Shown: positions 19,503-29,535 of the stretch, one piece after another
How positions within the stretch are numbered: position 1 is the first letter of the stretch
Layout: each line of letters begins with the position of its first letter
DNA from: Asterionellopsis glacialis
Taxonomy: Eukaryota > Bacillariophyta > Plagiogrammaphyceae > Rhaphoneidales > Asterionellopsidaceae
Direction of reading: 5' to 3'
NCBI GenBank assembly: GCA_014885115.2
Contig: WKLE02004451.1
Coordinates: 11,969-56,309 of the forward strand
DNA: 44,341 nucleotides
Program-made: the position numbers and the translations under genes
The notes under the pieces: generated by a model
What the model saw: only the letters and a program-made list of their open reading frames with translations
Database searches by the model: none
Told to the model about the DNA's origin: nothing

Positions 19503-22463
19503 CTAAGGAGCACGGAGTAAGTTTTCAAGTGCTGTCTTGGCCAAGGGTCCGTACGATGTAGCTTCTGTTTTGAGACAAATCTTACAGGCATTGACACCTT
19601 GTTTAAAGGTAAGTTCTGTCAAGAAAATCATACCAGTTTCAGTCTTCATCGAAAAGTATACAACTTCTTGTCCCTCAGCATTGGGGACTGGACGACGTGC
19701 GATAAAGAAGATGTTGTATGCCTTGAATTTGGCAGATACTTGATCAATGTCAGCACCACCGACTGGTAAGTCCTGTACAGTGGAATACATTTCCTTTTGA
19801 TCATCAATACTCTTCCATGACGTGATGAATTCGGAACGTTCTAAAGCACCATCGGCAGCAAAGAGAGCTTCATAATCAAAGTTGGCAGCAAAGTAAAAGA
19901 CAGTACCGGATGTCATATTTTTGATCGCCACCTGAATTTGGGGTGATGCGGATTGACCATCGGCAGTGGGTGCCAACATATTGGGTGTCACAACAAGTTC
20001 AACAGTTGCAGATCCCTTGGAACCTTGGGCAATGGGAGGGTTGCATAAAATTTGTTGACTTGCCGGACTCAATCCAAATGCATTCTTGTTGAGTTGGATT
20101 GCCAAACTTGATACGGGGGCGGGAGAACTTACATTGTTGAATTCAAATTCCATACGTATCGAACCATTAACTTGACGAAATCCACATTGAATATCAATAC
20201 CGCCAGATTTTTCAGGTGTACAAACTTGTAACATGCGTGCTTTGGTTTCAGGCGTTCCTCCTGTAGCAGCAGCACCAAACATATCATCACCACCACCAGA
20301 TGCTTTAGGTACAGCAGCTGCCACTCCACCCATATCTAATAAATCAACAGCTGTATCTTCACCAACATCATTTTCATCTTCATATTCAACTTCACCACCT
20401 TCATCGTCGTCGTCGTCCTCATCATCATCACCATACAAATTGCCTTCACCATGTGTGCCACGCACCACAAAGGCTTCCGGTGGTTTGTGATACACAGATG
20501 ATAAGGTAGCAATTTGTCCAATCAATACATTCAAAAGTGATGGTTCTAATCGGAAGGTATCATCCTCAATGACAGGTTTGTCTCCCAACACTACCATTTT
20601 AGCAGCCTCAGGGTCGGTACTTAGCAATCTCCAATAAATAAAACCACGATCACGTAAATCAGGATTGTCACTTTCTTCCGTGGCCATATCTAATACACGC
20701 TGCACCATATCTTGTGTGTCCTCTGGATTTTTCAAAAAGCACTTGACTGTAGCTGTCAACAATTGTAATTGGACGGCTGGATCCTCTTCTTCAAAGGTTT
20801 CCAAAAAGGTATCTAATAATTCATCTGCGTTATCAATACGTTCCGCATATTCACCAATGATCCAAATCATGGATGCCTTGGCGAGAGGTTCGTCCAAGGT
20901 ATCCAAGTTGTCGCATAGGGTAGCAATGATACTTTCATATCGATTGGGATACCGGCGGAAGATATCCTTAATGACAATGACGGATTCTTGAACGACATAA
21001 TTCACCTTGGTTTGAATTAATTCCAACAATACGCCAATACAGCGTTCGGCAGCACGTTCTAATTTGACAGCGCACCGTCCAATGGCACTGACAGACTTGC
21101 GAACAAAGTCAACATCGACTTCGGTGGCATATTCCTTCAATTCCAACAATACTTGATCAATGTTCTTTTCACTAACTAATTTGATGATGATTTCTAATTT
21201 TTCCATCTTGACATAGATAGGGTCATTGTATTTGCAAAAGAATACCTTGATTTCACTTTCTAAAATGGTAGGACGTTTTTGAACAATGAGATTAATGTTT
21301 CGTAATGCTACATATTGAATTTCTGGTTCATTATTCAATAATGTTACCAGGGGTGGTGCCAATTTACGTGTCAAGTTACGAACAGCATCTGAATTTTGAT
21401 TTCCCATCATTTCCATGTAACTGTGAGAGTAAAAAACACGGAGCGAGCGGACCAAGTTGGGGGATTCAAAAAGGGTGAGATAACTGCGCAATATGTTTGG
21501 TTGGTTGGTTGCTTCACAATGATGAAATATGATCAAGGACTTCGTCCAATCAGGCATGATGCAATCACACAATGGTGCATTAACAAACATGGAAGCGAAC
21601 ATCAACAAAAAAACACACAACAACACATACCTTAAAATGACTTTGACAGCAGACATGACAACAGCACTATTGGCATGTTGTAATCTTGGTGTGACACGTT
21701 CAATGATACCCTCAGCTTCGCGTCCATCAGCGGGTGTGTACTTGGCCAAGGAATCCAAGATAAAAACTTGTCCCCATTCTGTACATTCATTCAAGGCAGC
21801 CAATAACTTTTGCAAGACAGAGGCACTGATTTTCATGACATCCTTACCAGATGTTTCGGCAATTTCACTAAGTGCTGCAACTCCATTGGCAACCACACTG
21901 GGATTGGAATCACTGATTAAATCATGCAATACCTCCAAGAATCCACGTTCCTTGACTAAATCAGGTGCAATATCATAAAGTTTGGCAACACAGACGGCAG
22001 CTGTTTTACGGACGTAGGGATCTTCATCACGCAAGGCACGTCCCAAGGGTTCACAGAGGTATTCGGTAATACGATCCACACGGATGCAACCCATCGTACG
22101 GACGGCCAAGGCACGGATTAAGGGGTTGGGATCAGACGCATCCTTGACAAAGGTATTGACGGCCAACAAGGTTAATTCAGGTTGACTTTTGGCATAATTA
22201 ATGAGATACAAGTACACTAGTTTTTTTAATTCGATGTTTCCCGTTTGGACACAATTCAAAACGTCGGTAAATAGCATACTAACATCCTTTCCCACCGTCA
22301 TACTGGCAATGACTTTCTTGACAGCATCTACCTTGGTATTGCGATCGGTCGAATGCAATTCCATACGCAATTCATGCATTTCACCTTTCTTTTGAGTCGT
22401 AAAGAAACGACTGTCGGAACCACTGCCGCCTCCATCGCCACCTTTACCAGAAATCTTATTCAT
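19503..22463 (-). CDS. Beta-adaptin, large subunit of AP-1/AP-2 clathrin adaptor
   Basis: The model is join(22463..21631, 21420..19503), 916 residues. The intron (donor TTTTAAG|GTATGT, acceptor CTCACAG|TTACATGG) is 210 bases, a multiple of three, and lacks an in-frame stop. Retaining it would add 70 hydrophobic, unrelated residues in the middle of the trunk, so removal is required. The spliced junction SAVKVILSYMEMMG aligns with the SAVKV-x3-MEM region of known beta-adaptins. Residues 1-600 form the helical-repeat trunk ([59 protein letters not shown]). An acidic hinge (about 615-670) and the C-terminal appendage domain follow. The protein acts in clathrin-coated vesicle formation at the trans-Golgi and/or plasma membrane. 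AP-1 versus AP-2 cannot be told apart; many protists share one beta subunit. Confidence 0.95.
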   Translation of the reverse strand: MNKISGKGGDGGGSGSDSRFFTTQKKGEMHELRMELHSTDRNTKVDAVKKVIASMTVGKDVSMLFTDVLNCVQTGNIELKKLVYLYLINYAKSQPELTLLAVNTFVKDASDPNPLIRALAVRTMGCIRVDRITEYLCEPLGRALRDEDPYVRKTAAVCVAKLYDIAPDLVKERGFLEVLHDLISDSNPSVVANGVAALSEIAETSGKDVMKISASVLQKLLAALNECTEWGQVFILDSLAKYTPADGREAEGIIERVTPRLQHANSAVVMSAVKVILRYVLLCVFLLMFASMFVNAPLCDCIMPDWTKSLIIFHHCEATNQPNILRSYLTLFESPNLVRSLRVFYSHSYMEMMGNQNSDAVRNLTRKLAPPLVTLLNNEPEIQYVALRNINLIVQKRPTILESEIKVFFCKYNDPIYVKMEKLEIIIKLVSEKNIDQVLLELKEYATEVDVDFVRKSVSAIGRCAVKLERAAERCIGVLLELIQTKVNYVVQESVIVIKDIFRRYPNRYESIIATLCDNLDTLDEPLAKASMIWIIGEYAERIDNADELLDTFLETFEEEDPAVQLQLLTATVKCFLKNPEDTQDMVQRVLDMATEESDNPDLRDRGFIYWRLLSTDPEAAKMVVLGDKPVIEDDTFRLEPSLLNVLIGQIATLSSVYHKPPEAFVVRGTHGEGNLYGDDDEDDDDDEGGEVEYEDENDVGEDTAVDLLDMGGVAAAVPKASGGGDDMFGAAATGGTPETKARMLQVCTPEKSGGIDIQCGFRQVNGSIRMEFEFNNVSSPAPVSSLAIQLNKNAFGLSPASQQILCNPPIAQGSKGSATVELVVTPNMLAPTADGQSASPQIQVAIKNMTSGTVFYFAANFDYEALFAADGALERSEFITSWKSIDDQKEMYSTVQDLPVGGADIDQVSAKFKAYNIFFIARRPVPNAEGQEVVYFSMKTETGMIFLTELTFKQGVNACKICLKTEATSYGPLAKTALENLLRAP

Positions 22464-23238
22464 CTTGCTCTTTTACTTTTAGTTTAGGGGGGAAACGCAA
22501 AGAGCCCTCTATATGCTTGTTGCTGCGTTGCGATTTGAAACAACCGTGAGGTCGGGATCTTGTTACTACGTAGCAAATCTACCAATGTCTACGAGGAAGC
22601 AAACTTTCACAAGACCTACTGTCTGTGTTGTGAAAAAATTGTACAATTGGTACTGGAGCCCACATGCTGGCATTGGCAGTTTTGAGGAGCTGTGAGCGAG
22701 TCTCTCCACTGATCACTTTGGAGAGTTGAGCACTCTTTTGCGTTTTTTAATGTGTTTGAAAAACTGCATTTTATCATCCAAGGAAGTTTCATCAAACTTC
22801 TTTTGCACACACTTAGATCTTAGGGTTGTGGATAATTGCAGGAATTATGAGATTTTCTGATTGCAGACTGACGTCCTGCATGCTGGTCTAGGAACATGAT
22901 AAAGTAATTTTGGAAAAGCCCGGATGTGGACTGCATCATGTGAGGAAAGGGCACGTGATACTCAGTTTAGTGACGTACGAGTGATTCAGAACACGCGCGT
23001 TTGGGGTGTCCCTGCCACCAGAAAATCACAAAAGGTGTTTCGAAAAAGTGAAGCATGAAGGAAAGAAAGAATAGAACGATCTGTCAAGATCATCAAGTTG
23101 TTTATCTCTCTCTACTAGTAGAGACTGCGTATAGTAAGCCTTGACACTCCATGTTGTGATCAAAATTTCAAAATTACTTTACGCATGTCAATCTCGAATT
23201 GACTGACTGTGTGGAACGATAACAAAATCAAGAAAAAG
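22464..23238. promoter_or_regulatory. Divergent intergenic region with 16-base palindrome
   Basis: It lies between the starts of beta-adaptin (minus) and the Cys/His-repeat gene (plus). A perfect palindrome TCTCTACTAGTAGAGA is at 23109-23124, about 115 bases upstream of the plus-strand start. A small hairpin, GAAGTTT-CATC-AAACTTC, lies near 22784-22801. No gene is visible. Confidence 0.4.
23109..23124. promoter_or_regulatory. 16-base perfect palindrome TCTCTACTAGTAGAGA
   Basis: This exact self-complementary site sits in a divergent intergenic region. A 12-base core of it (TCTACTAGTAGA) recurs at 9575-9586, also between divergent genes, and related forms occur near 6017 and 29249. A transcription-factor site or core promoter element is inferred. 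Confidence 0.4.
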
Positions 23239-23562
23239 ATGAAATACTGTCTCCCTGTTGGCGTTTGTCTTGTGACAGTATGTGAGGCATTTGGTGTAGA
23301 CAATGTAAACAGCAAGTCGGCTTCTTCACGCGTTGCCTTTGTCAAGAGCAGTAGTGCTACAGCTCTTTCGGCCGACAAGGCTGCCGGATGGTACTCCAAC
23401 GTTCAGCATAGAGAAAACTGTATATGTGCTACTTGTGCTGGAACTGCTCACAAAGCCAACTGCGTGTGCTCAGAGTGTGCACCCAAGCACAATGCCAACT
23501 GCATGTGTGGTACCTGTGGTGCCAACCATGATGTCTCCTGCGATTGTGCCAGATGCATGTAA
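23239..23562 (+). CDS. Small Cys/His-repeat protein with plastid-type targeting signal
   Basis: Encodes 107 residues. The chosen ATG (MKYCLPVGVCLVTVC) gives a signal peptide ending CEA-FGV, a Phe-containing context like the diatom plastid motif; an ATG-less in-frame extension upstream was rejected. A Ser/Ala/Val-rich transit-like stretch follows to about residue 45. Residues 57-107 are four tandem units of H-x2-[N/S]-C-x-C-x2-C: HRENCICATC, HKANCVCSEC, HNANCMCGTC and HDVSCDCARC, spaced 13-14 residues apart. Twelve Cys and four His in 51 residues strongly suggest metal binding (Zn, Cu or Fe) or a redox-disulfide role; which of these is not shown. It is not a recognised metallothionein. Plastid location is inferred; secretion is the alternative. 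Confidence 0.8.
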   Translation: MKYCLPVGVCLVTVCEAFGVDNVNSKSASSRVAFVKSSSATALSADKAAGWYSNVQHRENCICATCAGTAHKANCVCSECAPKHNANCMCGTCGANHDVSCDCARCM

Positions 23563-24593
23563 ATTTTTTTTATGTATCAACAAGTTGACACGTTTTAGGG
23601 TTTGCCTTGTGTAGGCCATTACTGAATACTTTAGAGAATAATACTTGTGTGAAGACTGGGGCCTTTAAGAATACAAGGTTATGTATGTGGTGGAGAAGAG
23701 ATTCAACTTCGATATCAAGGTATATTTGTACAGAACACATGTGATAATAAAGTAGAATGGAAGAAGGGTGTGTGGAGATTATGAAATAACTCTGTTTCGA
23801 ATCAAGCATAAAAGTATTAAATAGTGTGACGCTGTATCGATTACAAGAATCGTCTTTTATGCCTTGTGTTTTGTAGTCTAATCCCAAAGAGACTTGATAT
23901 CGTTTTGACCACCGTCTTCATCAATCACACCTACTCTTTGAAATTTTGAATGACTTTGGGATCCCTATTTAGAAGTTGAGTCGTCTGCATAGTTCCTCGT
24001 GAGCTTGTTCAGATCCAGGCTATATCCCGGGCAAACTAAAACGAACGATTTATCACGTCTAGTTATTCGGTTCCTATCCAGCCAGAGAAATGGACATACC
24101 ATGAAGAAAATTCTTGATTCTAAAAATATACGCGACTTGAAGGCCACTGTAGGCATTGAAAAGAACGTCCTCGGAGTGCTAGTGCTAGTGATTCAAAACA
24201 TCCTCCACAATCACTCACCTTGGAGCTTGACTTTATTGATCCACCAGCTATCTCCACCCAGTTGGAAAATACCAGAACTCGGAACATTCCCCCGTAAAAG
24301 AACGAGTCAAAGACTTTCGACCAAAAATCACATCATGAAAACGTTTCAATGATGAAATTTTGAAGGCACATCAACTAAAATAGACATAAAGCAACAACAT
24401 TATTAACTTTATCTACATACAACTGGTTTCTTGTTCAGATTTTTGTGTTGTATCGTAGATTTCGTAAGGTCTTCAAATTTTAAGAAAGATTTCGTAAGAC
24501 GTTTAGAACATGCATTTTCGCCAGTATCTTGTATCTTAACTTATCTAAGCATTGGTGCAACACATCATTAGTTTTTTAAAAACCGAGAACGTT
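23563..24593. other. Intergenic sequence, about 1 kb
   Basis: Convergent spacer between the Cys/His-repeat gene and the gene at 24594. Open frames on both strands (23570-23887, 23999-24352) have no motif and overlap each other's shadows. No RNA gene or repeat was recognised. Confidence 0.4.
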
Positions 24594-25169
24594 TTATACA
24601 TCAATCAAACAAGTGTTGTATTGTGCGCATTCTGCGGCCTTACTGCTTAGTCCAAGGATAGCCCAAAAGTTTTCACCAGTTTCTAAACAATAAACACCTC
24701 GGCCTGCTAAAGTCAGGATCAATATACTCCATACCAAGGTTAACGCAATATCTTTCGTCCTCAAGGTTAGGTAATCAACTTTGACTCCCTCCATACGGTA
24801 ATAGGCCCAATCATTCGGGTTTCGCAAGTATGCATCCATTTCGGCTTGTGCTGTATTACGATCGACGTTATCACCCGCCATGAATTTTAAAACAGCCTGA
24901 TCATACTCTTCTGCTTTGAAGACCCGATTGAAAAATGGAGATGGACCTTGTCGTAACAATGAACCCCAAATGCCATATCCAGCATCCGGTCCTTCTTCCG
25001 GTGATGTAACGACCCATTTATTTTCTTTCGCATCAAATCGAGGCGCCATAAATAATGCTAATGGTAGCCTTTCACTGCTTTTCACCAAAGGACTGGTAAA
25101 TCGAGGTGATGAAAATGCCAAAGTCACGGTCGGTGCAATTAGCAACAATAAAGCCATCAAATTCATCAT
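24594..25169 (-). CDS. Plastid-targeted single-span membrane protein, unknown
   Basis: Encodes 191 residues in one exon. The start MMNLMALLLLIAPTVTLAF-SSP is a signal peptide with a TLAFSSP junction typical of diatom plastid preproteins. A basic/hydroxylated transit region follows (RFTSPLVKSSERLPLALFMAP). The mature part begins with an acidic, Gly-rich stretch (SPEEGPDAGYGIWGSLLRQGPSPFF), then a helix with DQAVLKFMAGDNVDRNTA and YLRNPNDWAYYRMEG. One membrane helix lies at about 148-163 (IALTLVWSILILTLAG). The tail holds three Cys (GVYCLETGENFW, AAECAQYNTC). Size, targeting and a single membrane span suggest a small thylakoid-complex subunit or assembly factor, but I cannot name it. MNLMALLL, one codon later, is an alternative start. 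Confidence 0.8.
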   Translation of the reverse strand: MMNLMALLLLIAPTVTLAFSSPRFTSPLVKSSERLPLALFMAPRFDAKENKWVVTSPEEGPDAGYGIWGSLLRQGPSPFFNRVFKAEEYDQAVLKFMAGDNVDRNTAQAEMDAYLRNPNDWAYYRMEGVKVDYLTLRTKDIALTLVWSILILTLAGRGVYCLETGENFWAILGLSSKAAECAQYNTCLIDV

Positions 25170-25652
25170 TTTTCTCCTTTGATCGGTGTACTTCGTACAA
25201 GGTTGATTTTGAAGATTCTGTATGCAGAGGGTTATGCACTTTGTGACTGTAACCGTGAAATCAAGTTGGAATTCTTAGCAGGAATGTGCCACAACTACGA
25301 CTGCAATAGCCAATGATACATTTTTTTGTCGACCTCAACAAAATAATATTCTAAGTTGGCTCGTAAGCATATCTCTAATCTTGTCTGTTCACTGAAACAA
25401 ACGGATACAGTCTAATCCAGACAAAGACAAACTTACATCCCAAAGAGTATTCGAAAACCCCTTGCGTAGAAGCAGTTAAAAAATGAATAAAATTCATCAC
25501 GACAATGACGAGATCAAAATGAACGGAAGGACACTTAGAAGTAACAGTCTTTTTAAAAGGTGTGATGGCACAAGAACAACTATTGAGAGAAGTGTTATAG
25601 TTGAAACAATGACATCAGAAAAATATCTAGCAACTTTGCAGTGTAAGTAAAG
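25170..25652. other. Intergenic sequence
   Basis: Spacer between two minus-strand genes; it holds the promoter of the gene ending at 24594 and the 3' flank of the oxidoreductase. Nothing else is recognised. Confidence 0.4.
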
Positions 25653-27287
25653 TCAGGCTTTATTGTTAGACGCAAGACTTAACCCATAGATACCTGCTAC
25701 CCTAAACACGTCATCTACTATTTTCATATTTTCCACATTCGCTAAAACAACACCTTCAGAAGGAGTTCTAGTCCTTGTTGCAAAACCTTCTGCATTGCTA
25801 ACACTACTGCTACTTCTGCAAGTAGTAGCAATTCCGACATTTGCACATGCCCTCACAAATTCGCGTAATTGCATTTCAAATGTAGTTACACCATAATCGT
25901 TTCCAACACCATAATGTGATTCTTCTACAATTGAGGATGCCAAGGCAGAAGAAGAACCACCATAATCATTATCGCCAGAACCATTATTATATTGAGTCAC
26001 TTTGAGAGAATGATACAAACTAGGAAACCACCAATTGGAAACATCAATTCTTCCAGATTCTCCATAAATACGAAGGAACCATCCCATGTGATTCCACATG
26101 ACTTGTCGCTTAGTTGCAATAATTTTGACAGAAATGACATTTGAAGAAGAACTATCTTCATTCATCACTTTATTATCCTTAGTAGATATTTGCAGCTGAA
26201 TGATTCCTTCCGAAGAATCTAAAGTTGCATCCTTCACTTTCACTACAGTTGTTGCTGTTGCTGTATCTTTAGTACCAAAAAGCTCACAAATTGCATCAGT
26301 TGCATAAGCCCATCTATCTAACATTTTTCGATGCTCATGAGGTGTCGTCATTGTTGCAGTTGTTGTCATCAAAACCGATGGTAGCAGTCGTAGCCGTGAC
26401 AACAATTGTTTTGACGGTGTTACAACAAGTCTTTCGAACAAGGCTTTCGGGGATGGCATTGAAATCAATATTTCAATGTTATGAATCTGTCCAATTCCTA
26501 TTTCTTTACCATCATTATCATTTTGATGCACAAGACGAAGAAGACGTTGGAACAAAGGATGATATTTATAATGGAATGCTTCCATTAAAACAAGTCCACG
26601 AGCTTCTGCTGTTGTTCTTAATTCATGAGCTTCTTGACTAGTAACAGTCATTGGTTTTTCTAACAATACATGTTTACCAGCATTCAATGCTTGAAGAGCA
26701 TATTTATGATGATATAATGTAGGAATACCAATATATACAGCATCAATGATATCATCATTACTTTGTATCAAATCTTCATAAGTATGAAATACATGTGGTA
26801 TGCCATATTTTTTAGCATATATAGCAGCTCTATCATAATCTCTTGCTGCTACTGCTTCCACACGCGCTCCCAACAACGGCGATGACGACCGCGAAAAAGT
26901 AGATTGTTCCTGCCCAGTATCAGTAACACTACAAAAACGAGATGCAGGTATGATGACGGCAAGTTTCGCAATTTGACTTGCACCAAGTATACCAATTCGA
27001 AGTATACGAATGCTCTGTTTTGATGAATTTATATTTGAGCTATCATTGTCATCGTTAGCATCAATCTCAACTCCAGGGTAACATTGTCGTTGTTGTCTAT
27101 CAGAAGACTTCGGAAGAATGGTAATGGCACGCTTTAATCGATAAACTAAATTGAAAATGCTGTTATTATTATCACTTTCTAAACCTTTGTTTGAGGTTGC
27201 AGCACCAATGTTGATAGTCGACCAGATACCTGTTATTGAAATGCTAATAATTGCGATTATTGTCGATATAAGGATAATGTTTCTCAT
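25653..27287 (-). CDS. Gfo/Idh/MocA-family NAD(P)-dependent oxidoreductase
   Basis: Encodes 544 residues in one exon. An N-terminal hydrophobic helix (residues 4-24, IILISTIIAIISISITGIW) acts as signal peptide or membrane anchor; a 70-residue linker follows. The Rossmann fold starts at about 95 with LRIGILGASQIAK, then VEAVAARDYDRAAIYAKKYG, DAVYIGIPTLYHHKYALQAL and GKHVLLEKPMT (E210-K211-P212, the family's cofactor/catalytic motif). MEAFHYKYHP near 235-244 is typical of the trans-dihydrodiol/xylose dehydrogenase branch. The C-terminal beta-sheet domain carries Ser/Thr/Asn inserts. The family oxidises or reduces sugars and related alcohols; the substrate here is unknown. The membrane or secretory N-terminus is unusual for this mostly soluble family. 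An endomembrane or extracellular role is possible. Confidence 0.9.
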   Translation of the reverse strand: MRNIILISTIIAIISISITGIWSTINIGAATSNKGLESDNNNSIFNLVYRLKRAITILPKSSDRQQRQCYPGVEIDANDDNDSSNINSSKQSIRILRIGILGASQIAKLAVIIPASRFCSVTDTGQEQSTFSRSSSPLLGARVEAVAARDYDRAAIYAKKYGIPHVFHTYEDLIQSNDDIIDAVYIGIPTLYHHKYALQALNAGKHVLLEKPMTVTSQEAHELRTTAEARGLVLMEAFHYKYHPLFQRLLRLVHQNDNDGKEIGIGQIHNIEILISMPSPKALFERLVVTPSKQLLSRLRLLPSVLMTTTATMTTPHEHRKMLDRWAYATDAICELFGTKDTATATTVVKVKDATLDSSEGIIQLQISTKDNKVMNEDSSSSNVISVKIIATKRQVMWNHMGWFLRIYGESGRIDVSNWWFPSLYHSLKVTQYNNGSGDNDYGGSSSALASSIVEESHYGVGNDYGVTTFEMQLREFVRACANVGIATTCRSSSSVSNAEGFATRTRTPSEGVVLANVENMKIVDDVFRVAGIYGLSLASNNKA

Positions 27288-27966
27288 TGTATGGCTTCTA
27301 TTAACTGCGAAGAAGAAGGAGATAGCTTTTCCTCTCTCTAACTTACGAACTACTGTACTCTCTACAGAACCAACTTGTCTTACTTCTTTTCAACTTGTAC
27401 TTACTCGTTATCGTTATACAGAAAGTATGAGTAATTAGAAATACATCGACGTAGACATAATGGAAGGTTAAAGTTTGGGCAAACTCTCTGGATCTAAATC
27501 TAATGGTCCCAAGGTAGGACTGTAGACTAGTGAGACTGATATCTCTATCCCGCCCGATGGTTCTTGTTTCTTTTTCTTCCCTTTTTTGGGAGATAGTTTT
27601 GTCCAGAAAAAAGTAAAAAGATCTAATATGTACACTCCCGTGGTGAGTCGAAGATTCTCTGTAGATTCGCTCTGATTCGTTCCACCGGCATGAGATCTAC
27701 GTACATTGCCTATTCACCCTCCTCACAAAATTGGGCTAGATTTTTTTTAATTAAAGCCGGGGAGTGCTAGCTATTAGGACTACACGAGCACTCGTAATGT
27801 ATCCTCACTGTTTGCTTTTCTCGAGTAGTCGTAGGACATACAGATCAAGTGAATTTGAGAGAGGGAAATAAGAAATTTCTATTTGTAACGTTAAAATATT
27901 GTCGCTAAAATTTGACATTATTATACTGTTACTCCTAAGACTACATCATAAGCAATCTCGCTATCA
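27288..27966. other. Intergenic sequence
   Basis: Spacer between two minus-strand genes. It is rich in short CTCTCT and GTAGACTAG motifs (near 27328-27365 and 27515-27535), like other promoter regions here. No gene is visible. Confidence 0.4.
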
Positions 27967-28824
27967 TTATGCTGCGCGGAGCCTCTTTCCATGGAACTCA
28001 ACGTGGTCTTCAATGAAGGCGGCAATAAAATGATAGGAATGGTCAAATCCTTCTCTCATGTTTATAGTGACCTTTTGTCCACATTTGTCCGCCGCAGCTT
28101 GCAATGCCTCGGGTTTCAGCTGTTCTTTTAAGAAGTTATCAGCATCGCCCTGATCAATAAGGATATCATCATACTTTGTTTTCTCAGTCAACAAACAGGT
28201 AGCATCATGGGCCTTACCAGCTTCAACGCTACCCAAGTAGGCTGTAAAAGCTTTTTCACCCCATGGGCAATTCGTCGGATTACAAATAGGAGCAATTGCA
28301 CTGACTGACTCCCATGCAGTAGGATTTTTAAAAGCAATGGTAAGTGCACCGTGACCACCCATGGAATGACCACAAATAGACTTTTTTTGACCGAGATCAA
28401 ATTCTTTTTCAACCAACTGTGGAAGTTCCTCTGTAATATACTGGTACATGTGATAGTGTGTATTGTACGGAGCCTCAGTAGCATTGATATAAAATCCTGC
28501 ACCGATTCCTAAATCATACGAATCAACATTGGGTACATCATTGTTATCATCACTTCGTGGACTTGTATCTGGCACGACGATAGCAATACCCTCTTTTTCC
28601 GCTGCATTAAAGGCACGACTTCCAGCTTTATTGCCAAAATTGGTATCATCACATGTTAACCCACTTAACCAGTATAATGCAGGAGTATTAGGAGCTTTCT
28701 TCAATGGGAGGTATAGTCCAAAAATCATATCTGTCTTCGTAGACGATGAAGCATGTTTGACACGATGATAATACCCACCATTAGGACCTCCTACACGAGT
28801 CTTCGATAGAATAGAGACTGACAT
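27967..28824 (-). CDS. ESD: S-formylglutathione hydrolase (esterase D family)
   Basis: Encodes 285 residues, the usual length of the family, in one exon. The enzyme hydrolyses S-formylglutathione to formate and glutathione, the last step of glutathione-dependent formaldehyde detoxification. The alpha/beta-hydrolase triad is complete: Ser154 in CGHSMGGHGA, Asp227 in DQGDADNF and His262 in FDHSYHF. Other family motifs are ALYWLSGLTCDDTNF with the conserved Cys58, VVPDTSPR, GAGFYINATEAPY and APICNPTNCPWGEKAF. No targeting sequence is visible, so it is probably cytosolic. The glutathione-dependent formaldehyde dehydrogenase partner is not in the window. Confidence 0.97.
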   Translation of the reverse strand: MSVSILSKTRVGGPNGGYYHRVKHASSSTKTDMIFGLYLPLKKAPNTPALYWLSGLTCDDTNFGNKAGSRAFNAAEKEGIAIVVPDTSPRSDDNNDVPNVDSYDLGIGAGFYINATEAPYNTHYHMYQYITEELPQLVEKEFDLGQKKSICGHSMGGHGALTIAFKNPTAWESVSAIAPICNPTNCPWGEKAFTAYLGSVEAGKAHDATCLLTEKTKYDDILIDQGDADNFLKEQLKPEALQAAADKCGQKVTINMREGFDHSYHFIAAFIEDHVEFHGKRLRAA

Positions 28825-29535
28825 ATTTTGAGTTTCTTTGAAAAATCTGGACCGGTATCTATCACTTGCTTTCGAGCAAGACCCTTCTGTTGCGATGCGG
28901 TTGAAATTTCTACCTGCCCGTTGCTGCCCTGAGTTTGCTGTTCATGCATGCTGTGCCGATCGGTCTGAGGAACCCACACAAGATACAACCCAAGATACAC
29001 ACCTGACACTCCCTGGGGGGCAGGCTTGCCATAGTCACAGCTCTTCACTAAGTCCCCTTTAGTGATACTCAGTAAAAGATAAACTCACGTACACGCTTGT
29101 ACTAAAAACATACTAAGGACAATTGGAATTAGTCAGGAAGCAAGCAAATGTATTATCCTGACTATGTCCCCATGTATCCTTAATATTGATCTGCTTGCTT
29201 GACCATGACTGACTGTACGACCCGCAATACAAAGTGCACTCTCTAGTTCTCTAGTAGAGCGAGAGATACTACGAGTACTCAAAACAACATTCAGGCGGTG
29301 CGTGAGCAAGACATCTCGACACGTTGTGTCTTCATTGTCTCCTTTCCATAATTGAATTTCAAAGACAGGTCACATGTCACCTAGTAGTTTCATGTGAATT
29401 ATTGTGCTACGAAGCAGGAGTTTCTGCCGAAGACAAACTTTGATAAAACTCTCACAAAAGTAACATATACATATACTATTTATTAAGGTTTACTATGCAT
29501 AGAGGTATAAATTGTTGATGCAAATCAGCTCTACA
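28825..29535. other. Intergenic sequence
   Basis: Spacer between two minus-strand genes. It contains CTCTAGTTCTCTAGTAGAG (29241-29259), a variant of the palindromic motif seen upstream of other genes. No coding or RNA feature is supported. Confidence 0.4.
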
